Assembly (NCBI RefSeq): GCF_024585265.1
Contig: NZ_CP036533.1
Span: forward strand, 7,697,001 to 7,761,000
Length of the DNA stretch: 64,000 nt
Reading direction: 5' to 3'
Source of the DNA: Bradyrhizobium sp. WBAH42
GTDB taxonomy: Bacteria > Pseudomonadota > Alphaproteobacteria > Rhizobiales > Xanthobacteraceae
Of the stretch, positions 18,532 through 30,118 are shown in pieces. How positions within the stretch are numbered: the stretch's first letter is position 1; each line of letters starts with the position of its first letter. The notes below the pieces were generated by a model that saw only the letters and a program-made list of their open reading frames with translations, was not told the DNA's origin and did no database searches. The position numbers and the translations under genes were made by a program.

Positions 18532-19089
18532 TCATGACTTACGGCTATCAAGTTGCGCAGTTCCGGTGTCAGATCCTACCGCCAATAGGCCTGAGAGAAC
18601 CTCGCCGCCGCCGTTGATCGCAAGGACGAGACTTTGCTCGAACCCGGACACGGCGAACGCGCTCACGGCATGCGCTTCGTGGTGATTCGCGAAGGAAAGT
18701 CGGAACGGATCGACCTCTGCCCCGCACTCCCGTGCCAGCAGCTGCCGCAGCAACCGTTTGGCGTCCAACGTAACGGGCTGAGAAACAACAGGACGCTCGA
18801 GCATGGTTTTGCAATAGGCTTCAGTCGCGTAGAACGCGATGCGGTCGATCTCCCCGAGCTCGACTCCTGCGGTAGACAGGCAGTATCGGATCGGGTTGCA
18901 AGGAAACTTGTTGGAGTTCTTGACACAGTTGAGACGCTCCTCTTCGACAGCAGCAATTACGCGGCCATCCTGCACAAGAACCGAAGCGCCATCGTGAACA
19001 AATGCATTCGGCAGCTCCGGAGAGCTTTCATGGATTCTGTCAAGGTCACCACTCAGTGCCGGGCACAACATCCCGTTCTCCATCGTCAT
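18532..19089 (-). pseudogene. nolO: nolO, truncated carbamoyltransferase
   Basis: 185 residues corresponding to the N terminus of NolO (NodU-type carbamoyltransferase, about 680 residues when complete). It has HDGASVLVQDGRVIAAVEEE and the HHEAHA motif, but stops shortly after the second nucleotide-binding strand. The remaining two thirds are absent and the space to nodZ is only 300 bases. A deletion is therefore likely and the product should be inactive for carbamoylation. The 289 bases between it and nodJ hold only a 66-codon frame (19120-19320), in the place where nolM/nolN lie in related strains; I cannot confirm that identity. Confidence 0.75.
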
Positions 19090-19378
19090 GACGGGAAGGC
19101 CCCTTGCCGTCCCACCGAACTAACCTGGACAGTTACGCTCCGCCGGTGCGCGGGCCAGACAGCACAACACGACTTGCAAGGTCTGTCTGGCGCCTAGCAA
19201 CAGGCGCTCAGAGTTAGGGTGCTGGCGTCCGATGCAGATGGAGCGAACAGGCGGCCATAGAGCTGGGCTCGATCGCGGCCTCAAGGACGTTGCAGAAGCC
19301 ACTGTAACAGACCAGGTCACTCGCGAGCTACCGCGGAAGGACTAATGACACCTGCATCGATTGACTTTCTCCCTTACG

Positions 19379-20167
19379 TCAACGCAGCAGGCGCCGCCGA
19401 AATAGCGCTGTCGACGCGAAAAAGGGCAAGACCGCATAAACACAGAGTGCACCTACGTGCAGGGCGGCACTGTCCGCGCCGCGCTCAAGCATCGTCGGAC
19501 GAATAAGGTCGACCGAATGTGCGAGCGGCAACAAGCTCGCAAAGTGCTGAAATGAGCCGGGCAGTTGGCTTGTCGGAAAGATCGCGCCACACAGAAACAC
19601 CATGGGCGTAAGGACGAGCGACTGGTAAAACACGAAGTAGTCGTAAGTTGGCGCAAGAGATATGACGACCATTGCTAGGCTGGCGAAGACAAGACCCGTA
19701 AGGGCGACTGTTGGTATCGCACAAAGAATGGACGTCCAGGATGCATAACCCAGCGCTGCAGCGACAATCCCGATTGCTGTCCCCGCTAGAACGGACTTAC
19801 TGGCCGCCCACACCAACTCACCTAGAACAATATCGCCGAGCGTAAGCTGTGTGTACAGAATTCCCTCCCAGGTGCGCTTGACGCCCATTCTTGCAAAGGC
19901 CGCATATAGGGTTTCAAAGGTCGCGGATGTCATCGCACTGATTGCGACCATACCGGCCGCCAAAAACGCAATGTACGAAGTCCCCTCAACCCGTCCTACG
20001 ATGAGTCCGAGGCCAAAGCCGAGGCCCAGCAGATTGGTTATGGGATCTGCGAGATTGCCGAGAAGCGATGCAAGCGCGACTTTCCTCCATGCCAGGAAGT
20101 TTCGTCGCCATACCGCGATCCAGTTGTACGCGTTGGCCGGCATCACCGACGCATAACCATCATTCAT
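19379..20167 (-). CDS. nodJ: NodJ, permease of the Nod-factor ABC exporter
   Basis: 262 residues of an ABC-2 type integral membrane protein with about six hydrophobic segments and the typical [16 protein letters not shown] segment before the last helices. With the ATPase NodI it exports lipochitooligosaccharides across the inner membrane. The start lies three bases after the nodI stop. Confidence 0.97.
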   Translation of the reverse strand: MNDGYASVMPANAYNWIAVWRRNFLAWRKVALASLLGNLADPITNLLGLGFGLGLIVGRVEGTSYIAFLAAGMVAISAMTSATFETLYAAFARMGVKRTWEGILYTQLTLGDIVLGELVWAASKSVLAGTAIGIVAAALGYASWTSILCAIPTVALTGLVFASLAMVVISLAPTYDYFVFYQSLVLTPMVFLCGAIFPTSQLPGSFQHFASLLPLAHSVDLIRPTMLERGADSAALHVGALCVYAVLPFFASTALFRRRLLR

Positions 20168-20170
20168 CGC

Positions 20171-21091
20171 TCATTTCTCCATCTCGCGCCCGGTCAACCG
20201 CAAAAACACGTCTTCGAGATTCGGGGGGCGCTGCAGTACGCGAAGGTTCGCTTGCCCGCGCAGGTGCACGCGAACTTGCTCCGGATAGCGCGCGTAACAA
20301 AAAACCGTCTCTCCACTGACTTCGATATGCCGCGCATAAGGCCTGATCAGCTCTCGGAGGTGATTGGGATCACCACCATAGATCTCAATCACGTCGCAGC
20401 CGATATGCTCGTCGATCAAGGCATCTGGCTTGCCTTCGGCGATTTTGCATCCACTCTCAAGCACGCATAGCCGATCGCACAGGCGTTCGGCCTCTTCCAT
20501 GAAGTGAGTGGTCAAGAGGATGGTCTTGCCACGCGCAAGCAGGGCCCGCAGGCGTTCCCAAATCAGGTGGCGTGCATGCGGATCCAGCCCAGTGGTCGGC
20601 TCGTCCATAACGAGTAGATGTGGATCATTAATCAGGGCACGCGCCAGCGTCAGCCGCCGCTTCATGCCACCGGACAACTCGGAGACACGCACGTCCGCTT
20701 TGCTTTCAAGGCGCGCAAACTCAAGCAGCGACGGTGCAACCGCCGCGATCTTGCGAGCGCTCATGCCGAAATAGCGGCCAAACACAAGCAGGTTCTCTCG
20801 CACTGTGAACTCGAGCTCAAGGTTGTCGAACTGTGGCACCACCCCGACGCGTACACGCGCCGCACGAGCGCGGGAAGGCACAGGCTCATCGAGGACTGTA
20901 ATCTTGCCGCCGTCGGGCGAGATCATGCCGAGGAGCATGCGCGCAATCGTACTCTTGCCAGCTCCATTCGGCCCAAGCAGTCCGAAGCACTCTCCGCGTG
21001 CGACCGAGAACGACAGATCGTTGACGATAAGCTTGTCGCCAAATGACTTTTTTACACCGGCAAGGTCGATCGCCACAGTGGATATGTTCAT
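20171..21091 (-). CDS. nodI: NodI, ATPase of the Nod-factor ABC exporter
   Basis: 306 residues from the ATG at 21091. Walker A is GPNGAGKST, the signature is [15 protein letters not shown], and Walker B is [13 protein letters not shown], followed by the switch histidine in TTHFMEEAE. Length and C-terminal region fit the NodI/DrrA group. The ATG follows the nodU stop by one base, which favours it over upstream in-frame starts lying inside nodU. Confidence 0.97.
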   Translation of the reverse strand: MNISTVAIDLAGVKKSFGDKLIVNDLSFSVARGECFGLLGPNGAGKSTIARMLLGMISPDGGKITVLDEPVPSRARAARVRVGVVPQFDNLELEFTVRENLLVFGRYFGMSARKIAAVAPSLLEFARLESKADVRVSELSGGMKRRLTLARALINDPHLLVMDEPTTGLDPHARHLIWERLRALLARGKTILLTTHFMEEAERLCDRLCVLESGCKIAEGKPDALIDEHIGCDVIEIYGGDPNHLRELIRPYARHIEVSGETVFCYARYPEQVRVHLRGQANLRVLQRPPNLEDVFLRLTGREMEK

Positions 21092-21092
21092 C

Positions 21093-22802
21093 TTAGGCTG
21101 ACAGAAGTCGTTCCGTGGACGATGGCTTCTCGACGACGGTTTTGCTCCAGAGCTTTCCCTCGCACCAAACGTGCTCGACACGCCCCCATTGGCAAGCTGC
21201 CGCAGCGTCCGGAAAGAATCCCCGTCCGTGGAGGTTGGCGCTCGTGTTGCAGAGCAGCGGAATACCCGTGAGTTGCTCAAATTCGACGAGAAGCGCGGCA
21301 ATTTTGTGGGGAGAGTTGCGGGAAATTGTCTGCAGCCGCGCCGAGCCGTCAAGATGGACCACCGCGGGGACCTTGTCGCGCCAATCCGCCCGGGTCTGGT
21401 GATCGAACAGCATGTAAGGATCTGGCGTGCCCGGGCTGAAGATCTCCGGTGCCCGATCCTCCAGACAAATCGGCGCCACCGGTCGGAAGTGCTCGCGACG
21501 TTTGATGTCGTTGAGATGATCCTTCATTGCCCGGCTAGTTGGGGCTGCAAGAATGCTTCTACCGCCCAACGCCCGGGGCCCAAGCTCGGCACACCCGGAA
21601 AGAAAGATGACGGGCTTGTTGTCGGCAAGAATCGCCGCAAGTTCACTCAAACTGCAAGGAGCGGCCTCCCAGTCCGGCGGAACCTCGCTCTCCTGCAGGG
21701 CAGGACCACTGTAAACTGACCACTCCAAAGGCCCGAAGCCATTCTGCGCTGCCATAGCACCGCACGCCGCGCCGATTGCCGAGCCGCTGTCATTCGGAAA
21801 CGGCGGCACCCAGACATCATCGAACAATCCAGTCGCGCGAAGCGCGCTGTTCCATTTGATATTGAGACCGCAACCTCCGGCGACACATAGATTTCGCGCT
21901 CCCGGAAGCGACGAATATCTTAGCAGAAGCAGCGCGATTTCCTTAACAAGAAGACGTTCCAGAAACACATGGAAGGAGGCGAGGACGTCCTCCGCTCGCT
22001 TGGCAGCCAGGCGCAACGCGCTTGCCTCGAAGAACGCGTGCATAGCTGCAAGACACGATTCCGCATTGTTAATGTCTTCACGGTAGCGGCGAGCCTGCTC
22101 CGTGTCGGCCGCCAACCGTGTTTCATAAAGCCCCTGAAACACTTCCACGATGCTTTCATCAACGGAGCCAAGCGCGATGTAAGCCATCAGCTTGCCGGCG
22201 ATGCCCAGATCCCAACTGGAGCGGTTCGGCTTACGGTACGGCCCGAAGTGAAGGCCCGCGGCAGCATAGGCGTGGCCGATCATAGGAAACAGCGATCCAA
22301 TGAACCGACCCCCGCGCGGTTCGACATAGTAAAGACGTGGAAAGATGCAGCCATCCCACACCAGACAGAACGAAGCCTTTCCCGCGGCTGCAAAGGGACT
22401 GGTGCCATATGCTGACGCGACATGGCCCGTGACATGCGGGTAGCTCTTATATGGAAACTCCTTGCCGCCGAGCAGGAGGCCGACGCCGTCGACGGGATCA
22501 AGGAGGCCCCCAGCATGACGCTCGACATATGGCGCGCCTTTTAGCGCAACCTGCACCGCTCCGCTTAGGAGCTGGAACTGCGATTCATTCTCGCCGTCCC
22601 ATCCGTCAACGACGAACTGATCGATATCCCGCGGCTCCAGGCCATGCTCCGCCAAGGCGCGCACGACTGCATCGAGATTGTCAACGGACTGATAGCGTGG
22701 ACTATTGCCGCGCTTCTCTTGCTCCACGCAAAAAAGAAGCCGACCGTCCTCGACGACAGCAATTGCTCCGTCATGTGTCAACTTTATTCCGCAGATGCGC
22801 AT
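21093..22802 (-). CDS. nodU: NodU, Nod-factor 6-O-carbamoyltransferase
   Basis: 569 residues, full length for NodU. It starts with [20 protein letters not shown], and shows the family motifs [23 protein letters not shown] and [14 protein letters not shown] of the carbamoyl phosphate-dependent YrdC/ASKHA-type fold. It adds a carbamoyl group to the non-reducing terminal sugar of the Nod factor. It follows nodS by 13 bases in the operon. Confidence 0.97.
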   Translation of the reverse strand: MRICGIKLTHDGAIAVVEDGRLLFCVEQEKRGNSPRYQSVDNLDAVVRALAEHGLEPRDIDQFVVDGWDGENESQFQLLSGAVQVALKGAPYVERHAGGLLDPVDGVGLLLGGKEFPYKSYPHVTGHVASAYGTSPFAAAGKASFCLVWDGCIFPRLYYVEPRGGRFIGSLFPMIGHAYAAAGLHFGPYRKPNRSSWDLGIAGKLMAYIALGSVDESIVEVFQGLYETRLAADTEQARRYREDINNAESCLAAMHAFFEASALRLAAKRAEDVLASFHVFLERLLVKEIALLLLRYSSLPGARNLCVAGGCGLNIKWNSALRATGLFDDVWVPPFPNDSGSAIGAACGAMAAQNGFGPLEWSVYSGPALQESEVPPDWEAAPCSLSELAAILADNKPVIFLSGCAELGPRALGGRSILAAPTSRAMKDHLNDIKRREHFRPVAPICLEDRAPEIFSPGTPDPYMLFDHQTRADWRDKVPAVVHLDGSARLQTISRNSPHKIAALLVEFEQLTGIPLLCNTSANLHGRGFFPDAAAACQWGRVEHVWCEGKLWSKTVVEKPSSTERLLSA

Positions 22803-22815
22803 ACGTACTCCTGGT

Positions 22816-23445
22816 CTAATGACCGACGTTTGATTGTTCTGACGTGGCGTCCGGCCTTCGAAACTGGACGATCAAGCAGTCTTCGTTTGCCGATCTGGTG
22901 GAGCAGTGCCGACGCTCGACCTCCGATAGGCTCTCCTTAAAGAGAGCGATCACCGTTTCGGCACCAGCAGCATGCCCCCAGCGCTGACATATTTCATCAC
23001 GCGCGGACCCGAAAATCAGAGTGCCACTTGGCGCAAGCATACTCACCAGGTTGCGGATAGCCGTATGCATCTCGCCCACGTCTTTGAGGTAATAAAGAAC
23101 CTCGGCCACGACAATTAAATCGAACTGCTCAGTGGTCGAGAACCGCTGAATGTCGCAGGTCACAAAAGTAATATGTGACCACTTACTGGTCCGCAGTCGC
23201 GCTCGCTCGATTGCCTGCGGCATGACATCCACCACAGTAAGCCGTTCGCATAACGGCGCAAGCAACTCCGTGAATGCACCGGCTGCACATCCTACCTCGA
23301 GGGCAGACGCAGCATCTCCGTTGCAACGCGACATCCGGAGCATTTGCGCGTATCGCTCCTGCTCGAACGAACTATTATCAAGGTGCCATGGATCGTCGGC
23401 AGCCAACTCTCGCTCTAATAGCTGATGGTTCAGGTCCAAAGTCAT
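22816..23445 (-). CDS. nodS: NodS, SAM-dependent N-methyltransferase of Nod factor
   Basis: 209 residues. The SAM-binding motif I is ALEVGCAAGAFTE, motif II lies around LTVVDVMP, and FDLIVVAEVLYYL is the post-II motif. NodS methylates the free amine of the de-N-acetylated chitooligosaccharide after NodB and before NodA acylation. It sits 11 bases after nodC. Confidence 0.97.
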   Translation of the reverse strand: MTLDLNHQLLERELAADDPWHLDNSSFEQERYAQMLRMSRCNGDAASALEVGCAAGAFTELLAPLCERLTVVDVMPQAIERARLRTSKWSHITFVTCDIQRFSTTEQFDLIVVAEVLYYLKDVGEMHTAIRNLVSMLAPSGTLIFGSARDEICQRWGHAAGAETVIALFKESLSEVERRHCSTRSANEDCLIVQFRRPDATSEQSNVGH

Positions 23446-23456
23446 GAGACGACCAA

Positions 23457-24833
23457 TTATTTGTAGACAGTCGAGCGATCGCGACCGGAAACACTCTCCG
23501 TAGCCGCCAGGCTCGACGGACGGTGCGATAACCCCGCCTTATGAATGGGAGTCGTTCCCACCCCTACGCTAGACGCACCTCGTCCGGCATTGGGACGCAG
23601 GATGACACGCTGTTTCTCCTCTTCCGCCGGCACATTGGTGACTTTTCGCGATAGCCAATCGCTATTGCTCAATGTACAAAGCGCATAGGCCTTCAATGGT
23701 AGCAAAAGAAGGATATTGATCGGTGTGTGGAGCGAGAAGCCGATAAACCGCAAGTCGCGAGCGCGAAACGCTGCCACACTGCACCGGACCATAGTCATTG
23801 CTGCAATCGTCAATCCCGTCCACCAGGGTATAGAGCCACCGAACACGAGCTCTGCAAGCGCAGCAAGTGTTGAAATCGCGAGGAGAAATGGGCCGAGATT
23901 TTGCCCGATAACATCTAGCGTCAAATAACCATCGAGCTCTGGGAGCAGGCGCAATGCAAGAAACGTATCTCGAAAGGTACTGCGCGCCCAACGAAGCTGC
24001 TGACGCAGATATGGCCCAAGACGGTGCGGAACGACTGTGGCTGCTATCGCGTCCGGGACGTATTCGGTTCGAAACCCAGCCTTGAGCATGAGTATCGTTA
24101 GATGGCGGTCCTCGCCGAAATCACTCGGCCTCCCACGGAAGAACTGCGCCTCGTATTGATCGAGAAGCAAGGTCAGCGCGGAACGTCGATACATGGCACA
24201 AGGGCCGCAACAACACATGACGGCACCGAAGCGCGCCTGTGCCGCGCGCTCTTCGTTGCACGCGAGCCAATATTCCATATCGATCAGCCTGGTCAACCAG
24301 GTCTGGTTACGATTACTTGCTATCAGTTGACCCATCGCCGCACCGACTTCCCGGTCACGCATCTTCAATACAAGCTTCGTGACGACGTCGGCAGCAAGAA
24401 CCGTGTCGGAATCGACATTGAGCACCAGATCACCGGATGAGCTGCGTATTGCAGCGATCTGCGCTTTGCGCTTTCCGACGTTGTTTGCCAGCAAGATGAT
24501 GCTGACTCTAGGATCGTTGGCATATATCTGGTGTACAGGCGCGACCACGTCGCGGTTTGCAGATCCGTCATCGACCACATAGACCTGTATCTTTCCGGCG
24601 TAGTCTTGACTGCAAATCGACTCCAGACATTCGGCGAGCGTGTTTGGATCCTCATTGAAGCACGGCACGATGACGTCCACAGTGGGAAGGACCACCTCCG
24701 CTTTTTCCAGGCTGTCCTGTAATGATGAGTTGATCGCCGGTCGGGCATAAAGCGCTTGCACGCTCTTATAGATAGTCGAGAGTACCGCATAACTTGAAAC
24801 AGCGGCAGCACTGGTTGTCGCGAGCAGGTCCAT
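23457..24833 (-). CDS. nodC: NodC, N-acetylglucosaminyltransferase (chitooligosaccharide synthase)
   Basis: 458 residues. GT2 family motifs are present: VYVVDDGSAN, the DSD divalent-cation motif in LVLNVDSDT, the catalytic Asp in FGEDRHLT, and the processive motif QLRWARS. A hydrophobic N-terminal segment and several C-terminal membrane helices anchor it in the inner membrane. It builds the chitin oligomer backbone of the Nod factor from UDP-GlcNAc. It begins 17 bases after nodB. Confidence 0.98.
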   Translation of the reverse strand: MDLLATTSAAAVSSYAVLSTIYKSVQALYARPAINSSLQDSLEKAEVVLPTVDVIVPCFNEDPNTLAECLESICSQDYAGKIQVYVVDDGSANRDVVAPVHQIYANDPRVSIILLANNVGKRKAQIAAIRSSSGDLVLNVDSDTVLAADVVTKLVLKMRDREVGAAMGQLIASNRNQTWLTRLIDMEYWLACNEERAAQARFGAVMCCCGPCAMYRRSALTLLLDQYEAQFFRGRPSDFGEDRHLTILMLKAGFRTEYVPDAIAATVVPHRLGPYLRQQLRWARSTFRDTFLALRLLPELDGYLTLDVIGQNLGPFLLAISTLAALAELVFGGSIPWWTGLTIAAMTMVRCSVAAFRARDLRFIGFSLHTPINILLLLPLKAYALCTLSNSDWLSRKVTNVPAEEEKQRVILRPNAGRGASSVGVGTTPIHKAGLSHRPSSLAATESVSGRDRSTVYK

Positions 24834-24850
24834 TGGGTGTCAGTTCTTGT

Positions 24851-25510
24851 TCAGTGAAGTTGAGGAAGTGGACGGATTGCAAACCCGCGCCGTTGCAGTG
24901 CCGGAATCAGATATGCGAGCGCCGTGGTGGTCTGATCGCGCAGCGTTGCATCGGTGCCCAGTCTCTCCTCATCGGGAGGATACCCGTCGTGCAGGAGCAC
25001 AATTGCACCCGGGCGAACGTTCGCCATCACCGAATTCACAATTGTATCAACTCCAGGGCGGGACCAATCTCTCGGGTCGACCGACCAGTGCAGAGCCGTG
25101 AGACCAGCGCTCGCCGTCATTGCAAGCACCTGTTGCGTCCATATGCCGTAAGGCGCTCGCATATGCCTGGGCGAGGCCTTCGGGCACGCCAGACGGATCG
25201 CCTCGCTCGCGGTCAGCACTTCATCCTGTAGCTCTGCAGGTCCGCATCTGGATAGATCAGGATGGGTCATCGTATGGTTCGCAACCTGATGACCTTCCGC
25301 AATCACTCGTCGGATGAGGTCCGGATGCTCGATCGCGTACGTACCGATGACGAAGAATGTAGCGGGAACTCGATGTTGCGCCAGCACATCGAGCACCTCT
25401 GGCGTACAAAATGGGTTCGGCCCGTCATCAAAGGTCAAATAGACAGCTGGACTTCCGCTCACGTCAGCGTAGTCGCAGCGGACAGTGAATGGTGTGGAGC
25501 GCTCTGTCAC
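24851..25510 (-). CDS. nodB: NodB, chitooligosaccharide deacetylase
   Basis: 219 residues of the polysaccharide deacetylase family. The catalytic TFDDGPNP motif, the metal-binding HTMTHPDLS (HxxxH) and RAPYG are all visible. It removes the N-acetyl group from the non-reducing end. Its ATG overlaps the nodA stop by four bases. Confidence 0.98.
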   Translation of the reverse strand: MTERSTPFTVRCDYADVSGSPAVYLTFDDGPNPFCTPEVLDVLAQHRVPATFFVIGTYAIEHPDLIRRVIAEGHQVANHTMTHPDLSRCGPAELQDEVLTASEAIRLACPKASPRHMRAPYGIWTQQVLAMTASAGLTALHWSVDPRDWSRPGVDTIVNSVMANVRPGAIVLLHDGYPPDEERLGTDATLRDQTTTALAYLIPALQRRGFAIRPLPQLH

Positions 25511-26139
25511 AACTCAGGCCCGTTCCGATCGATGACAGTCCCGGCCGGCCATTCGCTTATCGAGCGTCCCAGCGGAAACACCACCACTATCGCGTCCTCG
25601 AGGCGGGTCGGCGATAAATTGGGATAGACATCCGGCTGCGTGGAGCGGACGCGAATGCCATGCATCAGGGTGGCGAGTCCCTGCCTTTCGACCAGTCGCT
25701 TCATATGTTTCTCAAGCGCCGACCGAACCGTGCCAAAGCCGAATGGAACACCAAGCTCCTGCAGTACGGGATACATCACGCGCATCGCGTGGCTTATTCC
25801 GAGCCCTTCGAGATCCGGGCGCACCGCATACAACCCCAGTTCCGCCACAAGGAGATCGACTTCGCAAACTTTGATGAAGCGACGTAGCAGCCCAATGTGA
25901 GCCGCTACCCCGCGCGCGTCGGAACCAATTGCACGAAGCTCCGGTCTTGCGCCGGCCCAACTTCGGCTCCCCTCAAAAGGCTGCGCATTGAACGCACCCG
26001 TGGGCCCATAACTCTTGCGGAAGAACTCCGCGAGCTCGGCATGATCGGCGAGCCGCAGCTCGCTCTCCCAACGAAGGCTCCACTGCACTTGAGCGCGCGC
26101 AGAAGCACGTTCCGCAGTCGGGGATACGGCAATGTTCAT
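25507..26139 (-). CDS. nodA: NodA, Nod-factor N-acyltransferase
   Basis: 210 residues, full length for NodA, with the conserved [17 protein letters not shown] start and [14 protein letters not shown] near the C terminus. It transfers the fatty acid to the free amine exposed by NodB. First of the core nodABC genes, overlapping nodB. Confidence 0.98.
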   Translation of the reverse strand: MNIAVSPTAERASARAQVQWSLRWESELRLADHAELAEFFRKSYGPTGAFNAQPFEGSRSWAGARPELRAIGSDARGVAAHIGLLRRFIKVCEVDLLVAELGLYAVRPDLEGLGISHAMRVMYPVLQELGVPFGFGTVRSALEKHMKRLVERQGLATLMHGIRVRSTQPDVYPNLSPTRLEDAIVVVFPLGRSISEWPAGTVIDRNGPEL

Positions 26140-26209
26140 GGCGAGCGTCCTTGCGCCTGTTGAATTGAACGGGAAGCGGTCACGTGATCTCTACCTGCAG
26201 GGCTGCCGA

Positions 26210-26599
26210 TCAAGACTGAAATGCGCGGCTGTGCTTTGTCGGAGCTCCGCACCGCTGGCCTGCACCCGCGCCCCTCGCCTCTGCTCGCGCTAACGCTTGG
26301 TTCGCGCTCGTCATCCTGCTGATGTGCCATGCCCATGCGGAAGACCCCGGCGAGGCAATTGGACTAGCCAGAGCCGATCTGCACCAGGGAGCGCGCGCGC
26401 CCTCCGTTGCATCGCCGTCAGGAGAATTGACGGCTGCGGGCAAGCCACCGACACGCGATTCGTCGACGACGCATCTGAGCGGCATCAGATCACACTGGCT
26501 CCTATACATCTTCAACAGACCCCAAAATACGCTGGACAGGCTAGCCGTTCGGAATGGCGCCTGAAATGTTTGGCAACCGCAATCTGCGCCTGCCGCCAT
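26210..26599 (-). CDS. Possible nodY/nodK-type leader gene of the nod operon
   Basis: An open frame of up to 129 codons (or 99 from an internal ATG at 26509) between the nod box and nodA, on the same strand. In B. japonicum (nodY) and B. elkanii (nodK) a small gene of unknown function occupies exactly this place. I cannot confirm sequence identity from memory, and the protein shows no domain. The position relative to the nod box is the main support. Confidence 0.45.
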   Translation of the reverse strand: MAAGADCGCQTFQAPFRTASLSSVFWGLLKMYRSQCDLMPLRCVVDESRVGGLPAAVNSPDGDATEGARAPWCRSALASPIASPGSSAWAWHISRMTSANQALARAEARGAGAGQRCGAPTKHSRAFQS

Positions 26600-26900
26600 T
26601 CCCTGACACTAGATTGATGCTGAAAGCGCTCTCAAGTGTACGCGGGTAAACCTCGAGTATTGAAACGGATGACAGCCCCATACGAAGGTTTATCGAGCCC
26701 CGCTCGGCGCTCAAGCGAGCGCACATCGCACGAAGACGCAACACGGCTCGCACGCCACGCCTGTAGACGCCCAGGACACGGACGCGGCGGTGCGCTCGCA
26801 CGCCCAGGAGCTTTTCTTTGAGCTCACTTGAACGACCATAAACCATTGTGGTCTGCCTGGTCCGTTTTTCAAACTTCAGTTTGCTATCCAACATCCCACA
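26600..26900. other. Leader region between nod box and nod operon
   Basis: The likely 5' untranslated region of the nod transcript, in minus orientation. No convincing gene. Confidence 0.5.
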
Positions 26901-26947
26901 ATTTGGTAAAATCGATTGTTTCGATAGAACACATCCACACGATGGAT
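26901..26947 (-). promoter_or_regulatory. nod box of the nodABCSUIJ operon
   Basis: On the minus strand the 47-bp element shows ATCCAT, then TGGATG, a six-base gap, ATCGAAACAATCGAT and TTTTACCAAAT. This matches the rhizobial nod box consensus with its ATC-N9-GAT half-sites. NodD bound here with flavonoid activates the leftward operon. The box ends 12 bases from the divergent nodD1 start, so NodD1 can also affect its own expression. Confidence 0.95.
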
Positions 26948-26958
26948 AGACTCACAAC

Positions 26959-27903
26959 ATGCGGTTCAAGGGACTTGATCTAAATCTTCTCGTTGCGCTC
27001 GATGCCGTGATGACGGAACGCAACCTCACAGCGGCGGCTCGCAAAATTAACTTGAGCCAGCCCGCTATGAGCGCTGCGGTCGCACGGCTACGCGCCTATT
27101 TTCACGATGAACTATTTACTATGAGAGGTCGCGAGCTCGTCCCTACACCTGGCGCGGAGGCGCTTGCAGGTCCAGTTCGCGAGGCCCTGCTGCACATCCA
27201 ACTCTCAATCATATCGCGCGACGCGTTCGACCCGACTCAGTCGAGTCGACGCTTCAGGGTCATTCTTTCAGATTTCATGACGATCGTTTACTTCCGCAGA
27301 ATTGTGGACCGCATGGCACAAGAAGCTCCCGCCGTGCGGTTCGAATTGCTGCCATTTTCCGATGAACCCGATGAGCTGCTTCGTCGGGGCGAGGTCGACT
27401 TTCTCATTCTGCCGGAACTGTTCATGTCGAGTGCGCACCCTAAAGCGACGCTGTTCGACGAGACCCTCGTGTGCGTGGGATGCCGCACGAACAAGCAGCT
27501 ATCCCGACAGCTTACGTTCGAGAAATACATCTCGATGGGGCACGTTACTGCCAAGTTCGGACGGGCACTGAGACCGAACCTCGAAGAATGGTTTTTGCTT
27601 GAGCACGGTCTGAGGAGACGAATTGAGGTCGTCGTGCAAGGCTTTAGCCTGATTCCGCCCATATTGTTAGACACGAGTCGTATCGGCACGATGCCCTTAC
27701 GGCTGGCCAGACACTTCGAAAAGCGGATGCCACTGCGGATCATCGAACCGCCTCTCCCCCTGCCCATATTCACAGAGGCCGTGCAGTGGCCCTCGTTTCA
27801 CAATACCGACCCCGCGAGCATCTGGATGCGGAGGATATTGCTTGAGGAGGCATCCAACATGGCATCTGATGAGCAAAAGCCTCCAACTCGCAGGCGCTGT
27901 TAG
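26959..27903 (+). CDS. nodD1: NodD1, LysR-family flavonoid-responsive activator
   Basis: 314 residues beginning [23 protein letters not shown]. The N-terminal winged helix has the recognition segment [14 protein letters not shown], followed by the periplasmic-binding-protein-like effector domain. Sequence and divergent position next to the nod box identify it as NodD1. It binds nod boxes and activates nod genes in response to plant (iso)flavonoids. Confidence 0.96.
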   Translation: MRFKGLDLNLLVALDAVMTERNLTAAARKINLSQPAMSAAVARLRAYFHDELFTMRGRELVPTPGAEALAGPVREALLHIQLSIISRDAFDPTQSSRRFRVILSDFMTIVYFRRIVDRMAQEAPAVRFELLPFSDEPDELLRRGEVDFLILPELFMSSAHPKATLFDETLVCVGCRTNKQLSRQLTFEKYISMGHVTAKFGRALRPNLEEWFLLEHGLRRRIEVVVQGFSLIPPILLDTSRIGTMPLRLARHFEKRMPLRIIEPPLPLPIFTEAVQWPSFHNTDPASIWMRRILLEEASNMASDEQKPPTRRRC

Positions 27904-28171
27904 GCTCACCGCAAGCTGCCGCTCCGAATAATCCAAGCACGCTACAGGCCCTTCGACGTGCTCGGTCCCCTTCCTCGCTTCCGCGTCTCCTGGGGAGGCA
28001 CTGCCACGACCTCACAATGCAGCGATCCGTTGCGAAGACTTTTCCTGTTGTAAGCGAGGTGACTTCCCAGGTGTGGTTTGATGGGCTTGCGCTGCGTTCA
28101 GGGCTACCCTGGCACTATCGCGGATAAAACACGCCTCCATTACAAATGTTTAGCTTGGCGGATAAAATCGC
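27904..28171. other. nodD1-nodD2 spacer, no gene recognised
   Basis: No supported open frame; it leads into the MerR-type promoter at 28172. Confidence 0.5.
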
Positions 28172-28202
28172 TTGAATCGCACATTGCGTCAGGTTGTAGG
28201 TT
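28172..28202 (+). promoter_or_regulatory. MerR-type promoter/operator C (candidate NolA site) upstream of nodD2
   Basis: TTGAAT (28172-28177), a 19-bp spacer and TAGGTT (28197-28202), with GCACAT-T-GCGTCAGGT as a degenerate dyad. The nodD2 start is about 340 bases downstream. Published work on B. japonicum reports that NolA raises nodD2 expression, which fits a site here. Confidence 0.65.
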
Positions 28203-28546
28203 GACCCTCGCGACTAGCGCTGCACGACGCAGCCGTCGAGGGGGCGCTCTGGTGTGCTCAGGACGCTCACGGACGCTGGGGTGATTGCGATCGGCGAGCT
28301 GAACGGACCAGCTACGTGGTCGGCCGAAACCGGCGAGACGAATCAGCTTGGAGGGTCCTGACGCTTTCCCCCCGCCGCCGATCGGCTTACCGCTTGCTGT
28401 CCATTCTTGTTGTCGTTTCGCGAGCTTCTTGTCTTGATGGCAGGGTTGAGCCGATGTCCATTCGGGCGAGCCAGGACGATTGCTCCAGACGCAGCCGCCA
28501 CCGCACGCTTTTTCGCAGCAAGGACGTTTGCGCCGGATAAGAAGAG

Positions 28547-29461
28547 ATGCGTTTCAAAGGTCTGGATCTAAATCTTCTCGTCGCGCTGGATGCTCTGATA
28601 ACTGAGCGCAATCTCACCTCAGCGGCACGCAGGATCAATCTCAGTCAGCCGGCCATGAGCGCAGCCGTTGCCCGGTTGCGCTCATATTTTGGCGATGAAC
28701 TGTTTGGGATGAGGGGGCGCGAGCTTGTCTTGACCTCGCGCGCAGAAGCGCTCGCAGCTCCGGTACGCCAGGCTCTGGTGCACATTGAACTCTCAATTAT
28801 GGCGCGTGACGTGTTCGATCCAGCTCAATCGAGCCGGCGATTCAGGATCGCCCTTTCTGATTTCATAACAGTTGTATTCTTAAGAAATGTCGTGGAGCGC
28901 GTCACGCGAGAGGCCCCCACCGTCAGCTTCGAACTGGCGGCGCCGACCGTTGAGCACGACGAGCTCCTCCGCCGCGGCGAAGTCGATTTTGTTATCCTGC
29001 CAGATTCTCTCCTGTCCAGCGCGCACCCCAGGGCGGCCCTATTCGAGGAGAGACTCGTCTGCGTAGGTTGCTGCACGAACAGGGAATTACATCGCGGGCT
29101 TACATTCGATCGATATATGTCGATGGGGCACGTTGCAGTTAAGCACGGAGGTGCGCCCCACACGCCAATTGAGCAATCATTTTTAATCGATCTCGGTCCT
29201 ACTCGGCGCATCGACATTCTCGTGCAGAGCTTCAGCATGGTCCCGCCCCTCCTTGTTGGGACGAACCGCATAGGCACGATGCCATTAGGGCTGGTGAGGC
29301 ATTTCCAGAAGACCATGCCTCTTCAGATTGTCGAGCTTCCGGATCCATTCCCCGTCTTCACCGAAGCGGTCCAATGGCCCGCAATTCACAACAATGACCC
29401 GGAAAGCCTGTGGATGCGGGAAATATTGTTCGAGGAGGCCACGCGCATGGCAACTGCATAA
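28547..29461 (+). CDS. nodD2: NodD2, LysR-family regulator of nod genes
   Basis: 304 residues, a clear paralogue of NodD1 across its whole length, with the same N terminus ([23 protein letters not shown]) and the [17 protein letters not shown]. Divergence is greatest in the effector-binding half. In B. japonicum NodD2 represses nod genes at high population density or when NolA is active. It follows nodD1 in tandem, as in the reference island. Confidence 0.95.
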   Translation: MRFKGLDLNLLVALDALITERNLTSAARRINLSQPAMSAAVARLRSYFGDELFGMRGRELVLTSRAEALAAPVRQALVHIELSIMARDVFDPAQSSRRFRIALSDFITVVFLRNVVERVTREAPTVSFELAAPTVEHDELLRRGEVDFVILPDSLLSSAHPRAALFEERLVCVGCCTNRELHRGLTFDRYMSMGHVAVKHGGAPHTPIEQSFLIDLGPTRRIDILVQSFSMVPPLLVGTNRIGTMPLGLVRHFQKTMPLQIVELPDPFPVFTEAVQWPAIHNNDPESLWMREILFEEATRMATA

Positions 29462-30118
29462 GAGCACCCCGTAACCAACACTCCGGAAGGAACGGGCAGC
29501 GCCTGAAACTTCGCACCCGTCTCGCCGTTGCCGTAACGACGTTCGTGAAGTCTACGAACTTCACGTTCCAACACTTGTCTCAACACACACAATTCCACCT
29601 GCCTGGCTTGCTCTCCTTGTCGCGGGATAAAGACCCTCCGGGCGCGCGGTTCGTGAGACGTTCTTGATTTCTTTCGCGCGTCGGCGTTAGGCGCGATATC
29701 ACAACCGCAGTGTGTCTGGCTTTAGAGACGGGGACGGAGCAGCACGTTCGCGCTTAGGCCAGGCGTTTACGTTGCAACCGCGGCCGCCAAGCGCGTCTTT
29801 CGAGAAGGCCGGCACGGGGCTCCTGTCGTCAACTCTCCAAGTTAGTAGTTGCTCCCCATGAATGGAGGCGATCTGCCTTTTTGGAGCCGCAACAAAATGC
29901 ATCGTGAGCATAGAGGGCGTCGATCATACATATCGCCCGGTTCTGCCGCGCTGTCGAAGCAAGCATCCGCGCTCGCGTGTGGCCCTATGGCATCACTCTA
30001 CAGTACACCGCATCTGCGTCGCTCTGCGCCGCAGGTATGACTTCTTTTGGCCCTACCGCAGCCAAACGTCTTGACGACGTGCGCTGCCCTGGACGCAATT
30101 CAAACAAGGAGCTGAAGG
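29462..30118. other. Intergenic, no gene recognised
   Basis: No open frame with a family motif and start signal. Confidence 0.5.
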
